A stretch of DNA of 27,257 nucleotides from an uncultured Sutterella sp. (lineage in GTDB: Bacteria > Pseudomonadota > Gammaproteobacteria > Burkholderiales > Burkholderiaceae_F). The position numbers and the translations under genes were made by a program. Numbering within the stretch: position 1 is the first letter of the stretch; each line of letters opens with the position of its first letter. The notes beneath the pieces were generated by a model. That model saw nothing but the letters and a program-made list of their open reading frames with translations, was not told the origin of the DNA and ran no database searches. Below are positions 14,947 through 22,561 of this stretch, piece by piece. The DNA is taken from NCBI GenBank assembly GCA_900764215.1, contig CAAFNI010000480.1:1-27257 (forward strand). The letters run 5' to 3'.

Positions 14947-16284
14947 ATGACTCGTCGTTATTTCGGTACGGACGGCGTGCGGGGGCGCGTAGGCAAGGCG
15001 CCGATTACGCCGGACTTCGCCCTTCGTCTAGGGCAGGCCGCCGGGCGGGTGCTGCGCCGGCAAAGTCTGACTGGACATGCAACCGTGCTCATCGGCAAGG
15101 ACACGCGCGTTTCGGGTTATATGTTGGAAGCGGCTCTTCAGGCGGGGTTTTCAAGTGCGGGCGTCGACATTGTGTTGTGCGGTCCGATACCAACGCCGGC
15201 TGTTGCCTATCTCACCCGCGCTCTGCGTCTTGATGCCGGGGTGGTGATTTCGGCAAGCCATAATCCGTACGACGACAACGGCATCAAGTTTTTCTCGGCC
15301 GAAGGCACGAAGCTTCCCGATGAAGTTGAGCTCGGCATTGAGGATGAACTGGACGCAGGCTGCACCTGCGTGCCCTCGGCCGAACTCGGCAAGGCTCGAC
15401 GTCTAGACGATGCGGCTGGACGCTACATTGAGTTCTGCAAATCGACGATCGACTTCAGCATGGATCTCAAGGGGCTTCGCATTCTTGTCGATTGTGCCAA
15501 TGGAGCTGCCTATCACATTGCTCCGGACGTTCTTCATGAGCTCGGCGCTGAAGTTGTCGCGGTAGGCAATTCGCCCGACGGTCTCAACATCAACGACGGG
15601 GTGGGCGCGACCCATACCAAGCATCTTTCACGGCTGACCGCTGAGCACGGTTGCGACGTCGCGGTTAGTCTTGACGGCGACGCGGACCGCTTGATCATGG
15701 CGGATGCACAAGGACATGTCTACAACGGCGATGAGCTGCTTTACGTCATCGTGCGCGACCGCATGCTGCAGGGGCCGGTTGCAGGCGTAGCAGGCACGTT
15801 GATGACGAACTACGCGCTTGAGCGCCGCCTCGGAGAACTCGGCGTAGGCTTCGTGCGCGCCAAGGTGGGTGACCGCTACGTGCTTGAGGAGCTTAAGCGA
15901 AACGGCTGGCTCTATGGCGGAGAATCGTCCGGGCACATTATTGCACTTGACCGTCAGACGACGGGCGACGGCATTGTCAGCGCGCTTCAGGTGCTCTCGG
16001 CCATGCGGCGCACGGGCAAAAGCCTGGCGGAACTGACCTCCGATTTGAACCTGCTCCCTCAGGTTCTGATCAACAAGTGCATTCCGGCTGGTTACGACTG
16101 GCAGAACGACCGCGATTTTTCGCGCATGGTGGAGTCCTGCCGCACTGAGGTGGAGGGACGTGGACGAGTTCTGATCAGGCCTTCTGGCACGGAGCCGCTT
16201 CTGCGCATCATGGTTGAGGCCGACGATGCACATATCGCCTCTGATCTGGCCACCCGCATGGCTGACAGTCTGTCTGTGAAGTAG
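14947..16284 (+). CDS. glmM: Phosphoglucosamine mutase
   Basis: A 445-residue enzyme that converts glucosamine 6-phosphate to glucosamine 1-phosphate, feeding UDP-GlcNAc for peptidoglycan and lipopolysaccharide. The N-terminus RYFGTDGVRGRVG is diagnostic. Ser104 in VISASHNP is the phosphorylated catalytic serine. DGDADR at 243-248 binds the metal, GESSGH is the sugar-binding loop, and RPSGTEPLLRIMVE near the C-terminus binds phosphate. An unusually strong Shine-Dalgarno sequence, AAAGGAGG (14934-14941), precedes the ATG by 5 bases. It is co-directional with folP. Confidence 0.97.
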   Translation: MTRRYFGTDGVRGRVGKAPITPDFALRLGQAAGRVLRRQSLTGHATVLIGKDTRVSGYMLEAALQAGFSSAGVDIVLCGPIPTPAVAYLTRALRLDAGVVISASHNPYDDNGIKFFSAEGTKLPDEVELGIEDELDAGCTCVPSAELGKARRLDDAAGRYIEFCKSTIDFSMDLKGLRILVDCANGAAYHIAPDVLHELGAEVVAVGNSPDGLNINDGVGATHTKHLSRLTAEHGCDVAVSLDGDADRLIMADAQGHVYNGDELLYVIVRDRMLQGPVAGVAGTLMTNYALERRLGELGVGFVRAKVGDRYVLEELKRNGWLYGGESSGHIIALDRQTTGDGIVSALQVLSAMRRTGKSLAELTSDLNLLPQVLINKCIPAGYDWQNDRDFSRMVESCRTEVEGRGRVLIRPSGTEPLLRIMVEADDAHIASDLATRMADSLSVK

Positions 16285-16302
16285 AAAAGCTTGATCTATG
16301 AT

Positions 16303-16366
16303 GAAAGGTATTGAAAATCAGGGTGACGAAATGGAGACGTTCCTGCTAAACTGAACAATACCTTTC
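16303..16366 (+). promoter_or_regulatory. Inverted repeat and possible promoter before the small unknown gene
   Basis: GAAAGGTATTG (16303-16313) recurs as its exact reverse complement CAATACCTTTC (16356-16366), flanking 42 bases. Between and overlapping the arms is a possible promoter: GTGACG near 16323-16328 and TAAACT near 16347-16352, at 18-base spacing. The arrangement would suit a transcribed stem-loop or a two-site operator. Confidence 0.35.
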
Positions 16367-16416
16367 CAGTTCTTTCGTTGGTTTTCAAGAAATTCTTTTG
16401 ATAAGGAAGAGATAAC

Positions 16417-16758
16417 ATGGCCCAGGAAAACAAGCCCGCCGATACTCCGGTTCGGCAGCCCGTCAAAGGTCCGTTCGTGCACGCGCTGCGCGTCTATCTC
16501 GTCGGCGGACAGCAGTTCACCCTTAATGAAGTGACGGACTCTCCCGAAATCCCGACAAACGTCATCGCCTTCATCAACGCATGGCGCTCCAAGAAGGACG
16601 TTTGGCACAGTCCCAATAACGACGTTCACTTCGGCGTTCGCGTGAAGGACGTGTCTATGTATGAATACCGCGTCGGCCAGCCGGCCGCGCCGAAGGCGGA
16701 AGAGGAAAAGGTCGAAGCCGAGGTTGCCGCCGACGCTCAGGCACAGGCTGAAGCCTAA
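16417..16758 (+). CDS. Hypothetical protein with acidic Ala/Glu-rich tail
   Basis: I do not recognise this 113-residue protein. A short polar N-terminus leads to a compact predicted alpha/beta core of about 70 residues (FVHALRVYLVGGQQFTLNEV, NVIAFINAWRSKKDVWHS, VHFGVRVKDVSMYEYRV). The last ~25 residues are Ala/Glu/Lys-rich and probably disordered. There is no signal peptide or membrane segment, so it is likely cytoplasmic. AAGGA lies 9 bases before the ATG, and codon use looks like that of its neighbours. It is monocistronic, bounded by its own putative promoter and a strong terminator, so it is probably a real expressed gene, perhaps restricted to the family. Confidence 0.75.
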   Translation: MAQENKPADTPVRQPVKGPFVHALRVYLVGGQQFTLNEVTDSPEIPTNVIAFINAWRSKKDVWHSPNNDVHFGVRVKDVSMYEYRVGQPAAPKAEEEKVEAEVAADAQAQAEA

Positions 16759-16760
16759 GA

Positions 16761-16777
16761 TCGGATCATTGATCCGA
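16761..16777. repeat. 17-base palindrome after the small unknown gene
   Basis: TCGGATCA and TGATCCGA flank a single T. This perfect short palindrome lies between the stop codon and the terminator hairpin. It is too tight to fold over its centre completely but could form a 7-bp stem with a 3-base loop. Confidence 0.6.
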
Positions 16778-16782
16778 GATCT

Positions 16783-16814
16783 AGCCGGACTGTTTTCGGG
16801 CAGTTCGGCTTTTT
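16783..16814 (+). terminator. Intrinsic terminator before glnB
   Basis: AGCCGGACTG (16783-16792) pairs with CAGTTCGGCT (16801-16810) over 10 bp with one G-T pair, followed by TTTTT (16810-16814). It separates the small unknown gene from the PII gene. Confidence 0.88.
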
Positions 16815-16857
16815 GTTTCCAAAAAAAACTGCCGGAGGCTCGCAAGCGAGTCGGCAT

Positions 16858-16886
16858 TTGATAGACTTCCGAGCATCCGTTTTATT
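16858..16886 (+). promoter_or_regulatory. Candidate sigma-70 promoter of the PII gene
   Basis: TTGATA (16858-16863) and TTTATT (16881-16886) are separated by exactly 17 bases; TATTAT two bases further is an alternative -10. This leaves a leader of about 25 bases before the ATG. No sigma-54 motif (GG-N10-GC form) was noticed, suggesting constitutive expression. Confidence 0.5.
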
Positions 16887-16916
16887 ATTTCCGGCCATTG
16901 CGCCGGTGCATGTGTC

Positions 16917-17255
16917 ATGAAGCTGATTGTTGCCATCATCAAGCCGTTCAAGCTCGATGAAGTTCGTGAAGCGCTTGCCGATGTCGGTGTAAACGGTCTG
17001 ACCGTCACGGAGGTGAAGGGGTTTGGCCGCCAAAAGGGCCATACCGAGCTTTATCGGGGCGCCGAATATGTCGTGGACTTCCTGCCAAAGCTCAAGATCG
17101 AGGCTGTGGTCGCCGACGACATTCTTGAACAGGCTATCGAAGCTATCCGCAAGGCCGCCTACACCGGCAAGATCGGTGATGGCAAAATCTTCGTCTATGA
17201 GGTCGAGCAGGCCATCCGCATCCGCACTGGTGAAATGGGCGAGGATGCGGTCTGA
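16917..17255 (+). CDS. glnB: P-II family nitrogen regulatory protein
   Basis: A 112-residue PII signal protein, a trimer that senses 2-oxoglutarate and ATP/ADP and is modified according to glutamine level. The T-loop is GRQKGHTELYRGAEYVVDFLPK, with uridylylation site Tyr51. The C-terminal TGKIGDGKIFVYEVEQAIRIRTGE is the nucleotide-binding B/C-loop signature. Asp54 resembles E. coli GlnB (GlnK has Asn), whereas the MKLIVAIIKPFKL start is closer to GlnK. No amtB transporter gene is adjacent, which favours the GlnB role, but the paralogue assignment is not certain. It is bounded by terminators on both sides. Confidence 0.9.
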   Translation: MKLIVAIIKPFKLDEVREALADVGVNGLTVTEVKGFGRQKGHTELYRGAEYVVDFLPKLKIEAVVADDILEQAIEAIRKAAYTGKIGDGKIFVYEVEQAIRIRTGEMGEDAV

Positions 17256-17311
17256 TCAAGGTACGCAGGAGCGGTCGCACCGCCAGGCAAGGCCTGCACG
17301 TATCCAACGCA

Positions 17312-17343
17312 AGAGGGGATCAGCATTGGTGCCGATCCCCTCT
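17312..17343. terminator. Terminator between glnB and the Smr gene
   Basis: AGAGGGGATC (17312-17321) pairs perfectly with GATCCCCTCT (17334-17343) around a 12-base loop. The following GTTGTTG is only a modest T-tract. It sits between convergent genes and may serve both directions. Confidence 0.65.
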
Positions 17344-17370
17344 GTTGTTGCGGAAAAGCCTTGAGCCGGC

Positions 17371-18021
17371 TCAGTCACGCCGTTGCTGTGTGATGAGTAC
17401 GCGCACTGCTCCTTCGTCGCCGTCGTGAGGCGGACATTGGACGAACGCCATCACTTCGGGCCGCTGCTTGAGCCAGCGGCGAACCATGTCTCGAAGAACG
17501 CCCTGGCCTCGACTTCCGTAGCCCACGCCGTGAACGATCCGCAGGCAACGATGCCCTCGCATGTGGTTTTCTAGGATGAAGCGGGCTACCGCCTCCCGGG
17601 CTTCGTCCACTCGCATGCCGTGCAGATCGATTGCGGCCTCGACCGGCCATTCTCCGCGATAGAGTTTGCGTGGAATGTCGGGTGAGACGCCCTTGCGGTG
17701 CATCATGCGGCCGTCTTCGGTTTCAAGGAAGATTGTCGCGTCGAGCAGATCCGACAATTGGGATTCGGGCGTCTTGTCTTCGCCCGTGCCTAGATTGAGA
17801 GCAACTGGACGAGGCTTGGGAGCCTTGGTGTCGGCGAGCTTTTTCTGAGACATCCTGCGGACGCCGAATTCGGCCATGGCGGCTGCGAACTGGTTCGCTT
17901 CGGCGTGCCGGCGAATTTCCTCCTCACGACGTTTCTTTTCGGCCTCCTCGCGGGCCTTGGCTTCTGCCTTGAGGGCATTGCTGACTTTTTTGAGGTCGGC
18001 GAAGTTGTTGATGACTGGCAT
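17371..18021 (-). CDS. Smr domain-containing protein
   Basis: A 216-residue protein with a C-terminal Smr (small MutS-related) domain. AIDLHGMRVDEAREAVARFI is the LDLHG-type motif and LRIVHGVGYGSRGQGVLRDMV the second conserved block with HGxG. Smr domains are nucleic-acid endonucleases or nicking modules; the stand-alone type resembles E. coli YdaL/SmrB. The N-terminal ~60 residues form a charged, helical, probably coiled-coil segment (AKAREEAEKKRREEEIRRHAE). The start has AGGA 10 bases upstream. It lies 49 bases downstream of trxB on the same strand and is probably co-transcribed with it. Substrate is unknown; RNA cleavage at stalled ribosomes is a known role of some relatives. Confidence 0.87.
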   Translation of the reverse strand: MPVINNFADLKKVSNALKAEAKAREEAEKKRREEEIRRHAEANQFAAAMAEFGVRRMSQKKLADTKAPKPRPVALNLGTGEDKTPESQLSDLLDATIFLETEDGRMMHRKGVSPDIPRKLYRGEWPVEAAIDLHGMRVDEAREAVARFILENHMRGHRCLRIVHGVGYGSRGQGVLRDMVRRWLKQRPEVMAFVQCPPHDGDEGAVRVLITQQRRD

Positions 18022-18070
18022 TTGTGATGAATCCTAGCGGGAAAGTCCGACTGAGGTTGCTGTTGGGCTG

Positions 18071-19024
18071 TTACTGCTGGTTTTCCAGAAAGCGTTGGGC
18101 ATCAAGCGCAGCCATGCAACCCGTGGCGGCCGATGTGACGGCTTGACGGTAGGTCTGGTCCTGCACGTCGCCGGCTGCGAAGACTCCGGGCACGCTCGTG
18201 GCTGTCGCGGCTGAGCTGCGGGTGCCGGCCGTGACGATGTAACCGCGGTCAAGTTCAAGCTGGCCTTCAAAGAGCGAGGTGTTGGGACGGTGTCCGATGG
18301 CGATGAAAACGCCTTCGACGGCGATCGTCTTGTCGGCGTCGTCCTTTGTGGAGGAAAGTTTGAGGCCCGTGACGCCCTTGCCGTCGCCGAGCACTTCCTT
18401 CACCGTGCGGTCGAGTTCGAGCGTGATGCGGCCTGCCTTAACGGCTTCCATCAGGTGGTCGACCATGATGGGTTCGGCGCGGAAGGTGCTGCGGCGGTGC
18501 ACGAGCGTGACGTGGCTTGCAATGTTGGAGAGATAGAGCGCCTCTTCGACAGCGGCGTTGCCGCCTCCCACAACGGCGACAGGCTTGCCTCGATAGAAGA
18601 AGCCGTCGCAGGTGGCGCAACCCGAGACGCCCTTGCCCGTGTATTGTTCTTCGCTTTCAAGTCCGAGATACATGGCGGAGGCGCCCGTCGCGATGATGAG
18701 TGCGTCGCAGGTGTACTCTCCGCCCATGTCGCCCTTGAGCGTGAAGGGGCGCTTCGATAGATCCACCGAGGTGATCATGTCGAAGGTGACGACGGTCCCA
18801 AAGCGCTCGGCCTGCTTCTGAAGGCGCTCCATGAGTTCGGGTCCCTGAATGCCTTCGACGGCAGAGGGCCAGTTGTCGACTTCTGTGGTTGTCATGAGCT
18901 GGCCGCCGTGATCCATGCCGGTGATGAGCATGGGTCTGAGGTTGGCGCGTGAGGCGTAGATGGCGGCAGTGAAGCCGGCGGGGCCGGACCCGAGAACGAT
19001 GAGCTTGCTGTGTTTGGCTTCCAT
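18071..19024 (-). CDS. trxB: Thioredoxin-disulfide reductase
   Basis: A 317-residue FAD enzyme that reduces thioredoxin with NADPH. The FAD-binding GSGPAG is at residues 12-17, and the redox-active CATC at 136-139 in the NADPH domain. GGGNAAVEEALYLS is the NADPH-binding loop, IATGAS is a conserved flavoprotein motif, and GVFAAGDVQDQTYRQAVTSAATG the C-terminal FAD-binding block. GGAGG lies 8 bases before the ATG. The gene is divergent from ftsK, an order common in proteobacteria. Its promoter appears to be overlapped by a 22-base palindrome (19116-19137), suggesting specific regulation. Confidence 0.97.
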   Translation of the reverse strand: MEAKHSKLIVLGSGPAGFTAAIYASRANLRPMLITGMDHGGQLMTTTEVDNWPSAVEGIQGPELMERLQKQAERFGTVVTFDMITSVDLSKRPFTLKGDMGGEYTCDALIIATGASAMYLGLESEEQYTGKGVSGCATCDGFFYRGKPVAVVGGGNAAVEEALYLSNIASHVTLVHRRSTFRAEPIMVDHLMEAVKAGRITLELDRTVKEVLGDGKGVTGLKLSSTKDDADKTIAVEGVFIAIGHRPNTSLFEGQLELDRGYIVTAGTRSSAATATSVPGVFAAGDVQDQTYRQAVTSAATGCMAALDAQRFLENQQ

Positions 19025-19102
19025 GCGAAGAACCTCCGGTGGAGCCGCGCGCTTGCGGCGCGGCTGGCACGAGAGGGCGCAAAACGTGCGCCTTCGTGCA
19101 AA

Positions 19103-19131
19103 ATGATAGATGAATTTGATTTTAGTCCTAA
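19103..19131 (-). promoter_or_regulatory. Candidate trxB promoter
   Basis: Read on the minus strand, TTAGGA (19131-19126) serves as -35 and TATCAT (19108-19103) as -10, with a 17-base spacer. Transcription would start near 19096, giving a leader of about 70 bases. The -35 and the first part of the spacer lie inside the palindrome at 19116-19137. Confidence 0.5.
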
Positions 19132-19137
19132 AATCAA
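19116..19137. promoter_or_regulatory. 22-base perfect palindrome, probable operator
   Basis: TTGATTTTAG and CTAAAATCAA flank a central TC. The arms are 10 bp and perfect. The site is AT-rich within GC-rich DNA and covers the -35 of the trxB promoter, as expected of a repressor or activator site. The binding protein is unknown; a redox- or Rrf2-type regulator is a guess from the neighbouring gene. Confidence 0.6.
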
Positions 19138-19303
19138 TAGCGATGCCTTAAGGCAAGCTCGGCCCGGCAGGCGGGGCAATACGCTGTAACGATTTACATG
19201 CACGGCCTGCCGCGGCACGTGCGGGCAAAACGGACGACTTCAGCGGCCGATCTTCTTAGAATTAGGAGGTTCCAACAGGCCTCCCGAGACGTCAAGCGCA
19301 AAA
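19138..19303. other. ftsK upstream region
   Basis: There is no gene here. A strong AGGAGG (19264-19269) lies too far (34 bases) from the ftsK ATG and has no start codon at proper distance in the ftsK frame. CGGCAGGC near 19165 and GCCTGCCG near 19205 are inverted copies. I see no convincing promoter. Confidence 0.4.
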
Positions 19304-21730
19304 ATGGCAAGAGAAACAAAAAAAGGCACCCGCAAGCAGAGGACGAAGAGAGACGTCCCGGATACGGTGATCGAACCTGCCGTGCAGGCAGCGGCCGCGC
19401 CTGGGCGCGACCTCAAGGGGTTGCTGTGCGCATGGATCATGAACACAATCCGAACCCTTTGGGCATGGAGCTGGCTGCTGTCCGTTTTGTTCGCGATCGT
19501 GATCGCGCTCGCGCTAGGCACTTATTCCCTCAATGATCCGTCCTTTTCTGTTTCAACGGGACGAACGCCCGAAAACTTCTGCGGTGCGCTTGGAGCGTGG
19601 ACGGCGGACTTCATGCTGTCGGCCTTCGGCTTCTCTGCGTGGTGGTTCGTGCTCGGCAGCGCTATGATCGGCATCTTTGCAATCCGAACGGCATGGCGCC
19701 GGATGAAGGGCGAGACGGATCCGCTGCGCATCAATCCGCCCAAGCTGACGGCGGCCGTCGGCTTTCTGGCCGTGCTCGTGGGGTCAACCTGTCTGGAGGC
19801 TCTGCGTTTGCGTCGGTTTGAGATGATTCTGCCGGGTGAGCCCGGTGGCATTCTGGGCGACAGCCTGGCCTGGGGGGTTAGGCACTACATTGGCGTCGGC
19901 CTTTCCACTGTGCTTTTCGCTGCGCTTATTGCCGTCGGCCTGTCGCTCTTGATGGACTTCCAGTGGGAGGACGTCGCCGAGCGCGTCGGGCGCTTCATCT
20001 GCCGCTGCATTCTTGATCCTGTGTCGCAACTTTTCAGGCCAAAGAGTAGCGAGGAGGTGTTCGTGCGCAAGGATGAACCTGAGGTCGATGCCAGAGCCGG
20101 CATCGTGCCGATTGTGCAAACGGGTGATGATAGGACCGCGGCTTCTGTCGCCGACGTCATCATGCCGGCCGCTAGTGCCGAGAGTGCGGGCGCGTCTTTG
20201 AGGGCGGCTACTGAAAGTGCGAAGATTGCTCCCAAACCCGCCAGGACGGTCTCGTGCGCGCTCAGCATGTCTCTTCTTGATGAACCGCCGGAGCATCGGG
20301 AGGCCAACAGCGCCGACGATCTCCAGATGACGGGACGTCTCATCGTTTCCAAACTTAAGAGTTACGGCATTGAAGCCTCGATTGGCGGTATTCAGCCCGG
20401 TCCAGTCATCACGCAGTATTGGCTTGAGCCAGGGCCGGGCGTAAAGGGATCGCAGATAGACAATGTGCGTGACGACCTTCGGCGCACGCTCGGCGTTCAG
20501 GCCGTGCGTGTCGTGCCGAGCATTCCGAACACGAGCTTCATCGGTCTGGAGGTGCCGAATCCCATTCGTGAAACCGTTCGCCTCAAGGAGATTCTGGAGA
20601 GCAAGGCTTTCAGAGAAAGTACGGCGCCGCTCACGCTTGCGCTCGGCAAGGACATCGGCGGCAAGGCTTTCGTGATCGACCTTGCAAAGATGCCTCATCT
20701 GCTGGTGGCCGGTACGACTGGATCAGGCAAGTCGGTGGGCATCAATGCGATGATTCTCTCGATGCTGTATCGAAATTCTCCCGCGGACCTGAGACTGGTT
20801 CTCATTGATCCAAAGATGCTCGAATTTTCGCTCTACAACGGAATTCCGCACCTGCTCTGTCCGGTAGTCACCGATATGAACAAGGCGGCTTCAGCGCTCA
20901 AGTGGCTCACCCGTGAAATGGATCGCCGCTATGCTGTGATGAGCCGCATGGGGGTGCGTCATTTCAACAACTATAACGAGAAGATCCGCAGGGCAGCCGA
21001 AAACGGCGAGACGATCCCCGATCCGACACAAGCACCCGACGATCCGGTCAAGAAGCCGCTTGAAGCATGGCCCTTCATTGTTTGCATCGTCGACGAACTT
21101 GCCGACCTGATGCTCACAAACCGCAAGGAGGTCGAAGGTGAAATCACCCGACTCACCCAGAAGGCTCGTGCAGCCGGGATTCATTTGATCATCGCCACGC
21201 AGCGACCATCGGTTGACGTGGTGACAAGCCTCATCAAGGCCAACGTGCCCACGCGCATATCCTTCCAGGTGGCTTCGGGTATCGACAGTCGCGTCATTCT
21301 GGGCGAATCGGGCGCAGAATCGCTGCTTGGTTGGGGGGATATGTTGCTTCGTCGCCCGGGCGTGCCGCAGTCGACACGCATTCAGGGGTGCTTTGTGGCC
21401 GACGATGAGGTGCTTCGCGTCGTTACTGAACTGCAGAAGCAGGGCGAGCCCGACTACATTGACAGCGTCACGGAGGATCCCGACGAGGACGGCGCGGACG
21501 GCTGTGCGGTTTCGGGCGGAGGACGCCGGTCGGGAGAGTCGGATGAACTCTATGATAAGGCGGTTGATCTCGTGCTTCGCGAACGACGTGCGACTATCTC
21601 ATTCGTGCAACGTCATCTCGGCATCGGGTATAACCGAGCCGCCAATCTTCTCGAAGCCATGGAGGAGGCCCGCGTCGTGAGTAAGGCCAATAGTGCGGGC
21701 CGGCGAGAAATTCTAGTACCGGAGAACTAA
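19304..21730 (+). CDS. ftsK: DNA translocase FtsK
   Basis: An 808-residue septal DNA pump that segregates chromosome termini and activates XerCD at dif. Four N-terminal membrane segments are visible between about residues 48 and 225 (for example WLLSVLFAIVIALALGTY and WWFVLGSAMIGIFAI). A rather short linker follows. The RecA-like motor has Walker A GTTGSGKS at about 470-477, Walker B CIVDELADLML at about 594-604, and the segment IIATQRPSVDVVTSLIKANVPTRI. The C-terminal gamma winged helix that reads KOPS sequences is intact (DELYDKAVDLVLRERRATISFVQRHL to the end). No Shine-Dalgarno sequence is close to the ATG. lolA follows without a gap. Confidence 0.96.
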   Translation: MARETKKGTRKQRTKRDVPDTVIEPAVQAAAAPGRDLKGLLCAWIMNTIRTLWAWSWLLSVLFAIVIALALGTYSLNDPSFSVSTGRTPENFCGALGAWTADFMLSAFGFSAWWFVLGSAMIGIFAIRTAWRRMKGETDPLRINPPKLTAAVGFLAVLVGSTCLEALRLRRFEMILPGEPGGILGDSLAWGVRHYIGVGLSTVLFAALIAVGLSLLMDFQWEDVAERVGRFICRCILDPVSQLFRPKSSEEVFVRKDEPEVDARAGIVPIVQTGDDRTAASVADVIMPAASAESAGASLRAATESAKIAPKPARTVSCALSMSLLDEPPEHREANSADDLQMTGRLIVSKLKSYGIEASIGGIQPGPVITQYWLEPGPGVKGSQIDNVRDDLRRTLGVQAVRVVPSIPNTSFIGLEVPNPIRETVRLKEILESKAFRESTAPLTLALGKDIGGKAFVIDLAKMPHLLVAGTTGSGKSVGINAMILSMLYRNSPADLRLVLIDPKMLEFSLYNGIPHLLCPVVTDMNKAASALKWLTREMDRRYAVMSRMGVRHFNNYNEKIRRAAENGETIPDPTQAPDDPVKKPLEAWPFIVCIVDELADLMLTNRKEVEGEITRLTQKARAAGIHLIIATQRPSVDVVTSLIKANVPTRISFQVASGIDSRVILGESGAESLLGWGDMLLRRPGVPQSTRIQGCFVADDEVLRVVTELQKQGEPDYIDSVTEDPDEDGADGCAVSGGGRRSGESDELYDKAVDLVLRERRATISFVQRHLGIGYNRAANLLEAMEEARVVSKANSAGRREILVPEN

Positions 21731-22369
21731 ATGACAGGTTTGAAGCGCCGAACGATCATCATCGGACTTTGCTTTGCGCCAGCATCAGTCCTTGCCGTCG
21801 ACAAATCCGCATCGGGAGGCTCACTCGAAAAATTGCAGCGCTTCCTGAGGTCTACATCAAGCGCACGCGGCACCTTTTCTCAAACGGTAACGGATCGCTC
21901 TGGGCTTGAGGCTGCGAAGCCGTCTTCGGGATATTTTCGATTCATGCGCCCGGGTCGCTTTGAGTGGACCTATGAAAAGCCTTATGTACAACGCATCATG
22001 AGCGACGGCAAGACGCTGTGGATCTACGATCCAGAACTCTTTCAGGTGACGCAGAAGACGTTGGAAGGAGCTCTTCCTTCGACTCCGGCGGCCATCTTGT
22101 TCGGGGAGCGCGATTTCGAGGCGGATTGGAGCTTGAAGGAGATTTCAAGCACGGTCCTCGAAGCTCGTCCGAAAAATCCAGACGGCTCTTTTGAATCAGT
22201 GCTGATTGAGTTCGACGACAAGGGCGAGCTTGGCCGCATGCATCTCGTCGACACCTTCGCTCAGCGCACGTCCCTGACATTCGAAAACATCGTACGCGAG
22301 AAGATGGATCCCGCCTCATTCAAGCTGGAGATTCCAGAGGGCACGGAGGTCGTCCAGTCGGCGTTTTGA
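21731..22369 (+). CDS. lolA: Outer-membrane lipoprotein carrier protein LolA
   Basis: A 212-residue periplasmic chaperone that ferries lipoproteins from LolCDE to the outer membrane. The signal peptide is MTGLKRRTIIIGLCFAPASVLA, with cleavage likely after LA. The mature part has the family segments ARGTFSQTV, SSGYFRFMRPGRFEWTYEKPYVQRIMSDGKTLWIYDPELFQVT and PAAILFG. The ATG begins directly after the ftsK stop codon (TAA then ATG), with GGAG inside the end of ftsK as its ribosome site. The two genes therefore form one operon, the usual order. Confidence 0.95.
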   Translation: MTGLKRRTIIIGLCFAPASVLAVDKSASGGSLEKLQRFLRSTSSARGTFSQTVTDRSGLEAAKPSSGYFRFMRPGRFEWTYEKPYVQRIMSDGKTLWIYDPELFQVTQKTLEGALPSTPAAILFGERDFEADWSLKEISSTVLEARPKNPDGSFESVLIEFDDKGELGRMHLVDTFAQRTSLTFENIVREKMDPASFKLEIPEGTEVVQSAF

Positions 22370-22450
22370 AAACGCGTTGCTCGACGCAGCAACTGTCCGA
22401 TCTGCAGGGCTTTGATGCGGGAAAGTCTCATCGAGGATCGTCCTTTGAGC

Positions 22451-22459
22451 TGATACAAT
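22451..22459 (+). promoter_or_regulatory. Candidate extended -10 promoter of the WYL gene
   Basis: TGATACAAT contains a near-consensus -10 (TACAAT) with the TGN extension; the -35 region is poor. Transcription would start near 22466 and give a leader of about 95 bases. The leader holds a UUCG-capped hairpin (GGTCCGC/GCGGATC, 22526-22543) immediately before the translation start. Confidence 0.4.
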
Positions 22460-22561
22460 GAGTTCCATAGCAGGGGAAGCATTTGCGGCTTCACCCGGCA
22501 CAGTTTTTCAAGATGTATCAGCAAGGTCCGCTTCGGCGGATCGTTTTGGGTGAGTCAACAA

